DNA of 64,000 nt, from the NCBI RefSeq assembly GCF_031179145.1, contig NZ_JAPSIB010000001.1, positions 361,251-425,250 of the forward strand, given 5' to 3'. The translations under genes were made by a program, and so were the position numbers. Every line of letters starts with the position of its first letter. The first letter of the stretch is position 1. Below are positions 53,310 to 59,652 of the stretch, piece by piece. Under the pieces are notes generated by a model. That model had not been told where the DNA came from, did not search any database, and worked only from the letters and a program-made list of their open reading frames with translations. The DNA comes from Brevibacterium sp. Its GTDB lineage: Bacteria; Actinomycetota; Actinomycetes; Actinomycetales; Brevibacteriaceae.

Positions 53310-53341
53310 GCTACTCATATGTATGTAGACTTACAAGTAGC
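53310..53341. promoter_or_regulatory. 32-bp dyad operator, copy 2
   Basis: Same layout as copy 1 (outer GCTACT/AGTAGC, inner GTAT-GT-AGAC). Its reverse complement matches copy 1 at most positions. It sits between the acetyltransferase gene (minus) and a small plus-strand gene, so it could control either. Relative to the plus gene it has the same orientation as copy 1 has to the XRE gene. Confidence 0.6.
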
Positions 53342-53436
53342 AATCTGGCGCCCATACTTCTGTTGGACGATGGTTACGCCATTCCACAGCCGGGACGCTT
53401 TAAACTGCTCGGACACCCTCTACTGGGAAGGGCCAC

Positions 53437-53910
53437 ATGGGACTCTGGGCAAACGTTGTAACGATCGCGGTAGCACTCATAGCGGCTGGGGCCAGCATCG
53501 TCGGTGCGGTAGTCGCGTATCGTGCCGCCTCCCGCGCTGCTGGGTCCTCGGAGAAGATCGCGTCCGAGGGACACGGCGTCGCCGCGATTGATCGCCAGGC
53601 GGATCAACTCGCCACGGCGTTCGACAAGTTCATTGAGTCCTTTGCAGATGCTCGGGATACCAGTAAGCAGCTGCAAGTCTGCGCCCGAATCGATCAGCTT
53701 GCGGCATGTACTGCATCAACTCGAGAACTCGAAAGGGCCTGCGACCAGTTGATTGATGCAATATTAGTCCAGACCGCGATGACTACCGTGCATAGCGTTT
53801 TCGGGCCACCGACGTTCCGGCCTCAGATTCGAGCGGTATCGAACGAGTACCGCGAAGCTCAGAGATCGCTCGCAACAAAACGCGACGCGGCTCTCTCCAA
53901 GAAGCCATAG
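53437..53910 (+). CDS. Unknown single-TM helical protein
   Basis: A 157-residue protein with an N-terminal membrane segment (VVTIAVALIAAGASIVGAVVAYRAA, about 7-31) and a helical cytoplasmic remainder with two cysteines near 82 and 90. Not recognised. It lies 95 bp downstream of dyad copy 2 and may be controlled by the XRE protein. Confidence 0.55.
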   Translation: MGLWANVVTIAVALIAAGASIVGAVVAYRAASRAAGSSEKIASEGHGVAAIDRQADQLATAFDKFIESFADARDTSKQLQVCARIDQLAACTASTRELERACDQLIDAILVQTAMTTVHSVFGPPTFRPQIRAVSNEYREAQRSLATKRDAALSKKP

Positions 53911-54000
53911 CCTTATGCGCGATGGTGGCAAGCGACGCCCTGGCGGCCATCACCAACGCGGCGAGCTGGACGGCAGTTGCATCGGAAGCACGGGGGCTCG

Positions 54001-54355
54001 TCAATTTTGTACCTCCCTATCCGTTCGAGCTCGAGGCGGTCGAACGCCCAATCGAACATGAAAGTCGCGCCTTCACGACCATATCCGATCCGGCGAACGC
54101 TTAGACCCCAGATACAGGCGCCGATGTTGGCCACTCGATTCCGCCAGCCGATACCGTGGAGTGAGCATCCGCCTATCAGCAGCCCGCCGTCGATGACGAC
54201 CAAGTTGTACTCGGTAGAAGGTTGCGGGCCGGATGTACCGGCAATCTTTCGTCTGAGTTCGGCGCAGCTGCGGAAATGCCACTATGGTGACCCAAAGGGT
54301 GCCACCTCTTCCCAGTTTGAACTTGCTTCCAGGACCACGGCAGATGCTGGAACCT
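54001..54355 (-). pseudogene. Decayed GNAT acetyltransferase, paralogue of the intact copy
   Basis: Minus-strand translation gives NWEEVAPFGSP, then a TAG at 54282-54284 where the intact paralogue has Tyr, then AELRRKIAGTSGPQPSTEYNL, CSLHGIGWRNR and RRIGYGREGATFMFDWAF, ending at LERIG where the similarity stops. The last ~35 residues of the fold are missing. An in-frame stop and C-terminal loss mark it as dead. It stems from the same family as 52771-53274. Confidence 0.8.
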
Positions 54356-54501
54356 TAGGTGGACAAAAACCACGACAAGGGGTTATCCGCCGCTCGAATA
54401 GGCGACAAAAGATCACGAATCGCAACGGGTAGGAGCAGAAACTTACCGACATTCCCGGAACGCCTTGAATCGTCTATCAAAAATGTGGACACAAAGGTAG
54501 C

Positions 54502-54529
54502 TTTCGAAGGAAACGCATTTCCGTCGAAA
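54502..54529. terminator. Hairpin downstream of the SAHH-like gene
   Basis: Twelve-base arms (54502-54513 and 54518-54529) pair with one mismatch around CGCA, 26 bases past the stop of the minus-strand SAHH-like gene. The rest of 54356-54554 shows no gene. Confidence 0.5.
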
Positions 54530-54554
54530 TCATTTTCAAACTAGAGTCTTTAAT

Positions 54555-55730
54555 TCAGTCGTCAAGAAAATGTTCGTTCCATATGTTTGCTATCGAAAGG
54601 CGATCCGCCTTGCACACCTCCTGGACGAGTTCTGAGCAAGGGAAAGAATTCTCGGAGATTCGCTTGACGGCAATAAGCTTCTCACCTTCAATCAGTTGAA
54701 TTGCGGGACCAATCACAGCACCATGCGCAAAGTTCGCAGCTCGACCGTCATTGGCCAACAAGAAGTGCTTTCCATTATCACCTTCGTATCGCACCACAAG
54801 CTTGTGTTCTTCCACGCGTTCCGAATCGTCACCCTCCTGAGGGAAACCATATACCGGCTCGTACTTTTCAAGTGGATTATCGCGCCCGAACTCGTCGTCG
54901 CCAGAGGTGACAAGCGCGACCAGTGATCCATTTCGCAAGGAGTAGAGCGCATGTGCATCAAGCGCATGGCAACCTGTGGCCGATATTACTAGGTCAGACC
55001 GTCGCAATGCTTCGTCGAGCCTTCGGAACACTTGAAACCCGCGAGCCGCCGCCTCGGCCATCGCAATTGGAGAGGTATCATGAACAACAGTGGACACGCC
55101 TCGCCCGCGCAAAACTTCGGCCACGCCACTTCCAACCCGCCCGTAACCAATCAAACACGCTTTTCTGGTTTGTAGGATCTGAGACTGGTCTCGAAGAATA
55201 GCTTCCACTGAATATACAATGCTCGCACCAACCAAATAGTCTTCTGGGAGTTTAAGCGGGCTTCTGGCGACCGTGACCACTGGTACTGGGAGCTCTTCCA
55301 GTTCCTCGTACTTCTGAACGCCATTCTCGGTACCCTCCATGACGCCAAGGAAGAGATTCCCAAACTCCTCCTTCAAATCGCTGAGCAGAGGACAAAAGTA
55401 TCCTCCGATGTCAACAACGATAAAAGAAGAGCCTGGGGTGACACTGTCCTTAATTAACTGGACTCCACTTTTCGGATTCTCCAGCCAGTCGCGGCTAAGT
55501 TTACCTTCATTATATTCATAACTGCGAATTACACGAGCCGATTCAGAATTTTCGGAACTAGGCTTAGGAAGTAAAAGGGCGACTCGGCCAAGGGAGTTTA
55601 GCGCAGGTAAAAAGTGTTCCGAATTCGAGACCAAATGAGCAACCGCGATAATCTCCACCTCTTGGTTGGATCCCAAGAATGTGTTGATTTGCGAAAAGTA
55701 TGCTTCAATTCGCCGGGCCTCCAGGTCCAC
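54555..55730 (-). CDS. Divergent S-adenosylhomocysteine hydrolase-like NAD-binding protein
   Basis: A 391-residue protein that follows the whole SAHH layout: VAHLVSNSEHFLPALNSLG (cf. HLTxQTAxLxxTLxxLG), VVDIGG (107-110 region, cf. DDGG), GVMEGTENGVQKYEEL (cf. GxxEETTTGV), SPLKLPEDYLVGAS (157-170, cf. SVTKSKFDNLYGCR) and the Rossmann loop GYGRVGSGVAEVLRG (195-209). In the aligned active site the catalytic Lys is Pro162, Asn is Tyr165 and Cys is Ala169, while Asp164 remains. Normal hydrolase activity is therefore unlikely. The GTG ending at 55730 has GGAAGG upstream, but the frame extends further (see leader ORF). AT-rich, clearly acquired. Confidence 0.65.
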   Translation of the reverse strand: MDLEARRIEAYFSQINTFLGSNQEVEIIAVAHLVSNSEHFLPALNSLGRVALLLPKPSSENSESARVIRSYEYNEGKLSRDWLENPKSGVQLIKDSVTPGSSFIVVDIGGYFCPLLSDLKEEFGNLFLGVMEGTENGVQKYEELEELPVPVVTVARSPLKLPEDYLVGASIVYSVEAILRDQSQILQTRKACLIGYGRVGSGVAEVLRGRGVSTVVHDTSPIAMAEAAARGFQVFRRLDEALRRSDLVISATGCHALDAHALYSLRNGSLVALVTSGDDEFGRDNPLEKYEPVYGFPQEGDDSERVEEHKLVVRYEGDNGKHFLLANDGRAANFAHGAVIGPAIQLIEGEKLIAVKRISENSFPCSELVQEVCKADRLSIANIWNEHFLDD

Positions 55731-55791
55731 GATTCTTTCCTTCCCCTGACCGCCGCACCTCGACCGAGGCGCCAATATGCACGCAATGCCT

Positions 55792-55842
55792 TTAGGTATC
55801 GAATCCGTCTAGCTTGATCATAATCTGCACCTCCTTTCTCAT
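55792..55842 (-). other. Short leader ORF or frameshifted true start of the SAHH-like gene
   Basis: ATG at 55842 opens MRKEVQIMIKLDGFDT and stops. The inner ATG at 55821 has a near-perfect AAAGGAGG ribosome site, and TATGCT/TATCAT lies just upstream. The SAHH frame is open back into this stretch (IPKGIACILAPRSRCGGQGKE) one base out of register. Either this is a regulatory leader peptide, or one lost base has disconnected the normal start from the gene. Confidence 0.45.
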
Positions 55843-55861
55843 TTTATGATAGCATATAAAT

Positions 55862-56482
55862 TTAATGATCCCATTGCAGTCTGTATCTGTTCCCGGGCTT
55901 AGGGTTGTCGATTGAGTAGGTGTAACTGACCCATCGGCGCGGGTCTGGTACATGTTCTGGCGGCTCAGAGTCCACCTGTGCTACGAGGTCTGCAGAAGAG
56001 TCATCCGCGTTTGGGAGCCATACTCTTTGAAGAACACGGCCCCTTATTATTTCTTTTGGCACGACTGCCCGCAATACGATTTTTTCGCAGCCATCTTTCG
56101 CGACATGACCAAGATGGGATGGACTCTTGGGATTTACACTAATCAAGAATGTCTCAAACTCAATTTCTTCAGTCTCGTCAGGCAGTATAATCCTTCCTAG
56201 GTCGACGACTGCGAAACGCCCTCCCGATGTACTCTCAACCACCGGCCTCAGCAGTTTATGCCTTCGAGTTCCGTTCACATCTCTGCCCGACTTTACAATC
56301 GGAGGTTTTTCAACTCCACCCGAGCTGCTCCAGTAGTATTGGCGAATGTAGAAACGCTGCGGCTTGACGGCGCGAAGCAGAATTTTCAGTCCAGATTTAA
56401 TCGTCATAGATTTCGCATCGAGGACTGTATAACTGCTCTCAACAACTTCTTCTTTGAAAGATGAGTCGAGGTAGATAGTCAT
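55862..56482 (-). CDS. Unknown beta-rich protein, 206 residues
   Basis: MTIYLDSSFKEEVVESSYTV... appears all-beta: alternating strands, VVDLGRIILPDE (about 93-104), FLISVNPKSPSHLGH and the closing YSIDNPKPGNRYRLQW. I do not recognise it. The DLG strand and PK(P/T)G...(R/T)(L/F)xW end echo the C-terminal part of the two-TM protein at 51,566, a weak resemblance. Its ATG directly follows the stop of a 48-codon gene (TAAATG), and the SAHH-like gene follows. Confidence 0.6.
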   Translation of the reverse strand: MTIYLDSSFKEEVVESSYTVLDAKSMTIKSGLKILLRAVKPQRFYIRQYYWSSSGGVEKPPIVKSGRDVNGTRRHKLLRPVVESTSGGRFAVVDLGRIILPDETEEIEFETFLISVNPKSPSHLGHVAKDGCEKIVLRAVVPKEIIRGRVLQRVWLPNADDSSADLVAQVDSEPPEHVPDPRRWVSYTYSIDNPKPGNRYRLQWDH

Positions 56483-56629
56483 TTATTCAACTTTCATCCG
56501 GCGTGGATTGATAACTGCCTCGCCTGAAAGGCCAACTACTCGACACCGATATAACGCCGAGGTTTCGGTCCTTCGTCTACTGCTCGTTTGTTCATGACGG
56601 TAGCATAGACAGTGCTCTATGTCACTCAT
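56483..56629 (-). CDS. Small cysteine-containing protein, 48 residues
   Basis: MSDIEHCLCYRHEQTSSRRR... closes with YRCRVVGLSGEAVINPRRMKVE. GAGG lies 7 bases before the ATG, and the stop is directly followed by the next gene's ATG, strong evidence of translational coupling. Cys7, Cys9 and Cys29 could bind a metal. The family is not recognised. It would be the first gene of the SAHH-like cluster. The ~130 bp upstream (56630-56761) hold no further gene. Confidence 0.5.
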   Translation of the reverse strand: MSDIEHCLCYRHEQTSSRRRTETSALYRCRVVGLSGEAVINPRRMKVE

Positions 56630-56761
56630 TGTTAGCCTCGGCGCGAATCACATATGTCTGCGGCTGTCCGGCCCGATGAACACTGCCGGTGAGACGATCA
56701 TCGGTACTGGGTATGAAACGTCGTCCTGCTTCCACCGGCGTTCACTGCCGACGTTGGCATT

Positions 56762-57577
56762 TCATCGTGGTCGAGTTCGTCCGCCCACCCAGATCGCATC
56801 GTCTCCTTCCAGCGCCTCAATTTCGGTTGGTAACTCCTTGCGCCACCATTCCAGTGAGACTTCAATGGCTCGCTGCCGGAAGGTTCGCAATCGGGTGAAG
56901 ATCCTCGGGTCAGCCGTCCACGAGCCGAGCTGCCATACGGGCCAGACCGGCATCTCCCACACCACTCGCAGCGTCGCCATCGGCTCGGCGAACCCAACCT
57001 CAGTCTTCAGTGGCGACTCTGGCAGGATGATCCGCCGTGTAAAGCGAGTGCCGTCGTCCGGGTTCTGGTGGAGGTGGAAATCGACCTCTTCTGTCTTTCC
57101 ATCCAGAGTGATCACGGGAGCGCGCCAGGATTCGTAGCCCAAGTTGAAATCGAGGAACGGTTGAAACGCTGCGCCTGATTGGAAGATCGAGACGAACGCC
57201 CACGGACGCGAGTTCTCGTGATGGTCACGGATCATCATCACCAGCGTCTTGATTCCCCGCTCTGAGCGCCGCCACGCCGTAGAGATATCGCATACAAACT
57301 GCTCGGCATAGCGGTCGCGCCGACGGTTCACCGACGAGAGCCCAACACCCCACCCGGACATATAAAAGAAGGCTCCCACATCGGTCTCGGGATCGTGGCC
57401 GTGCTGATCGTAATAGCGCTCCATTGTGTCGAATGCGCGTGACGGTATCCCTTCGCCGAGCGCATCTGTGAGAGTGTCCAGCCCCGTCATCCTCTCGATC
57501 GACGGTTCGCCTTCACCACGACGAAAGATCCGTAGATCCTTCTTCAATTGATCCGCGATCGGGTCGATAGGTGCCAT
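56762..57577 (-). CDS. Unknown protein, 271 residues
   Basis: MAPIDPIADQLKKDLRIFRRGEGEPSIERM... has a mixed alpha/beta composition with many Trp (WGVGLSS, WRRSERGIK, WRAPVITLDGK, WEMPVWPVWQLGSW). It is not recognised. The start is chosen 87 bases inside a longer frame because that extension reads antisense to the next gene's start. It is divergent from the first backbone gene with only 18 bp between start codons. GC is close to the backbone, so it may belong to the element proper and not to the cargo. Confidence 0.55.
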   Translation of the reverse strand: MAPIDPIADQLKKDLRIFRRGEGEPSIERMTGLDTLTDALGEGIPSRAFDTMERYYDQHGHDPETDVGAFFYMSGWGVGLSSVNRRRDRYAEQFVCDISTAWRRSERGIKTLVMMIRDHHENSRPWAFVSIFQSGAAFQPFLDFNLGYESWRAPVITLDGKTEEVDFHLHQNPDDGTRFTRRIILPESPLKTEVGFAEPMATLRVVWEMPVWPVWQLGSWTADPRIFTRLRTFRQRAIEVSLEWWRKELPTEIEALEGDDAIWVGGRTRPR

Positions 57578-57595
57578 GATGCCAATTTTGTGCCA

Positions 57596-58003
57596 ATGAC
57601 GGCGCAACTGCCGCTGTTTGACGATGGAATTGCAGAAATCGTGATCCGCACCCCGGACCGTCACCCGGAGGCACGGGCATCAACAGAAGGAATCTTCACC
57701 GTGAACGACCTCATCCGCTCCACCTCGACCAGCACCGGCTCGGCACTGTCGAAGCTTGGCGGCAACGGCCTCGCCCGCCAAACTCGCCGAGACATTGACG
57801 CCATCGACGCGCAAGCCGAAGTCGATCTCGCTCGAGAATCCGCTCGCGCGTTTCTGACCTCGACGGCGATGAGCAACACCAGCGCACTGGTTGCTCAGGC
57901 CAAGCACCACCTTCAGACGGACCCTGAAGCTGCCCCATACCTGGAGCCGCTGGTGCGCGCCTACGCTCAGGGAGCTGCTTCGCAAATCCAGCGATGGGGG
58001 TGA
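57596..58003 (+). CDS. Conserved element protein of unknown function, 135 residues
   Basis: MTAQLPLFDDGIAEIVIRTPDRHPEARASTEG, then a helical region LIRSTSTSTGSALSKLGGNGLARQTRRDIDAIDAQAEVDLARESARAFLTSTAMSN. It opens the plus-strand run that ends at the right edge. No domain is recognised. The next gene starts 2 bases after its stop. Confidence 0.55.
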   Translation: MTAQLPLFDDGIAEIVIRTPDRHPEARASTEGIFTVNDLIRSTSTSTGSALSKLGGNGLARQTRRDIDAIDAQAEVDLARESARAFLTSTAMSNTSALVAQAKHHLQTDPEAAPYLEPLVRAYAQGAASQIQRWG

Positions 58004-58005
58004 CC

Positions 58006-58287
58006 ATGTCAATCGGGCTCGTTGTTCTCGTGGTCATCGGTGTAATCGTCGCTGCCGTAATCATCGTCGATATTCTCCTCCGCCCAGACGAGTACGCGGA
58101 ATGTGTGCACATCAACATGGACAGCCTGTTCCACGCGCGGCGTGAGCGTCGGCGAAAGGTGGTTCGTGCCCGTGAGGACCGTCGCCAGGCGAGAGACGCT
58201 CTCCGGCTCAAGCGCGCGTTGGACCGGGAGGCTTTCCGTGCGTCGCAGGCGATGCGAGACATTATCCGCGACCGCCACTCCCACTGA
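58006..58287 (+). CDS. Small membrane-anchored protein
   Basis: A 93-residue protein with one membrane segment (SIGLVVLVVIGVIVAAVIIVDILL, about 2-25) and a strongly basic helical tail (RRERRRKVVRAREDRRQARDALRLKR). Probably an element membrane component. The following 224 bp hold no gene I can support. Confidence 0.55.
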   Translation: MSIGLVVLVVIGVIVAAVIIVDILLRPDEYAECVHINMDSLFHARRERRRKVVRAREDRRQARDALRLKRALDREAFRASQAMRDIIRDRHSH

Positions 58288-58511
58288 CAGAGATGCAAGA
58301 ACCGCACCCTACGCGCCGACTGTAGCCATTTCCACATCATCAGCTCGCACGACAGCGTTTCGGCATCTCGACTGAGATTCTCGCCTGTCGCATCGGCCTC
58401 TGGTCGGCGCGGGGTGGGTCTTCTCAAGCTGCCCAGTTTCGTGCGTAATAGGGCGCAAGACCGAGCCGTGAGTTGCTCGGCGGCCTCCGGCCAGAAAGGA
58501 ACCCATCATCC

Positions 58512-59198
58512 ATGAACAGCACATCACCAGCATCAACGGCGGCTCGCACCGCGCCGCACCGACCACCGACGCCGCAACCGGGCACCTACAAAGTACTGCT
58601 GGCGGATCCGCCCTGGAGTCCAGAGCAGCACGGCAAGCTCGGCGCAGAGTCGCACTACCAGCTCATGTCCAACCAGCGCATTCTCGATATGGGCAAAGCT
58701 ATCCGGGAGATCAGCGCCGAGAATTCCTTTTGCTTCTTGTGGGTCACCACCGCGACCGTCGAACTCGGCTTCGATGTCCTGCGCGCCTGGGGCTTCGAGT
58801 ACAAGTCATTTTATGTGTGGATCAAGCCGCGCATGAGCTTGGGTAACACGTTCAGGAACGCCGGCGAGCTACTTCTCCTCGGTACCCGAGGCAAAGGCAC
58901 CAAAGTTTCGTTCAAGGGACAGCCCAATTGGGGTATGCATCCGCTCCAGGAGCACAGTCACAAACCCGAAGAAGTTCACCAGATCATTGAGCGCCTGGTA
59001 GGCAGCGACGGCAACTTCCTCGAACTGTTTGCACGTCGACCGGCACCGACGGCGAAGCACTGGGATGTGTGGGGCGATGAACTTGAGCACCCTGATATTT
59101 CGCTCGCGAAGTGGGGCTACCGGAGCCCTGCCGACCACCGGCCGCCTCAGTCACCCCCGGAAGAGCCGGGAATCACTGCTGCGGAGGTGCGGCAATGA
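58512..59198 (+). CDS. MT-A70 family N6-adenine methyltransferase
   Basis: A 228-residue MT-A70 protein. The catalytic DPPW is in KVLLADPPWSPEQ near 32-40, followed by FLWVTTATVELGFDVLRAWGFEYKSFYVWIKPRM and LLLLGTRGKG, then HSHKPEEVHQIIERLVG and LELFARR, all family landmarks. It may methylate adenine in DNA and so protect the transferred element. AGAAAGGAA precedes the ATG at 58512; a longer frame start upstream lacks a ribosome site. Confidence 0.9.
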   Translation: MNSTSPASTAARTAPHRPPTPQPGTYKVLLADPPWSPEQHGKLGAESHYQLMSNQRILDMGKAIREISAENSFCFLWVTTATVELGFDVLRAWGFEYKSFYVWIKPRMSLGNTFRNAGELLLLGTRGKGTKVSFKGQPNWGMHPLQEHSHKPEEVHQIIERLVGSDGNFLELFARRPAPTAKHWDVWGDELEHPDISLAKWGYRSPADHRPPQSPPEEPGITAAEVRQ

Positions 59199-59210
59199 GA
59201 GGAGCCAAGC

Positions 59211-59405
59211 ATGCCCGAGATTGGGAAGAGTTCCTGGATGAGCCGGATAATGAGCGGCAGTCTCAAGCTGCTCGTCGCCGTCATCGCGCTCGTGCTCGCA
59301 ATCGAGTACCTGAAGACGATCTGGCCATACCTGCTGGCCGCCGCCGTGATCATCACCGTCATCAGCGTCGTGGTCTGGTGGATTCGCCGGAGAAACACCT
59401 GGTGA
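59211..59405 (+). CDS. Small two-segment membrane protein
   Basis: A 64-residue protein dominated by hydrophobic stretches (LKLLVAVIALVLAIEYL and YLLAAAVIITVISVVVWWI) with a basic end. GGAG precedes the ATG. Probably part of the conjugative membrane apparatus by position only. Confidence 0.55.
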   Translation: MPEIGKSSWMSRIMSGSLKLLVAVIALVLAIEYLKTIWPYLLAAAVIITVISVVVWWIRRRNTW

Positions 59406-59442
59406 CCACCGCCCGCTATCGACGTCGAAAGAGGTGTCCCTA

Positions 59443-59652
59443 ATGGCGGGGCGCAAGAAGGAGATCCGGCACGGGCGCGCCGCCTCGCAGCGCTTCCGCC
59501 TGGTCCCGGTGTTCAAAAAGGACATCGACCGACAAGCCCTTGCCAGAGCCCTACTGCTCCTGGCCGAGCACCACACCCGGCAAGGAGCCACTCCGACTAC
59601 TTCAGCGCCAAACGCCGGCCCAGACGAGACCCGAGAGGAGGACAAATCGTGA
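59443..59652 (+). CDS. Small basic protein upstream of the coupling ATPase
   Basis: A 69-residue protein starting MAGRKKEIRHGRAASQRFRLVP, with helix DIDRQALARALLLLAEHH. AAAGAGG precedes ATG 59443; a GTG 9 bases earlier is possible. Its stop overlaps the GTG of the next gene, so the two are coupled. Possibly an accessory DNA-binding protein (inference). Confidence 0.55.
   Translation: MAGRKKEIRHGRAASQRFRLVPVFKKDIDRQALARALLLLAEHHTRQGATPTTSAPNAGPDETREEDKS

Noticed and set aside
51469..53341. Dyad pair read as dif/Xer-type recombination sites
   Set aside because: The 32-bp pattern has no match to the 11-6-11 XerC/XerD layout, and no recombinase is nearby; operator function is simpler.
54696..54926. 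Short plus-strand frames inside the SAHH-like gene
   Set aside because: They are antisense shadows of a gene with clear family motifs.
56536..56595. 19-codon ORF (MNKRAVDEGPKPRRYIGVE) with a TATGCT box 6 bases upstream, looking leaderless
   Set aside because: The 48-codon frame covering it on the same strand has a ribosome site and a stop touching the next ATG, which is a better explanation of this DNA.
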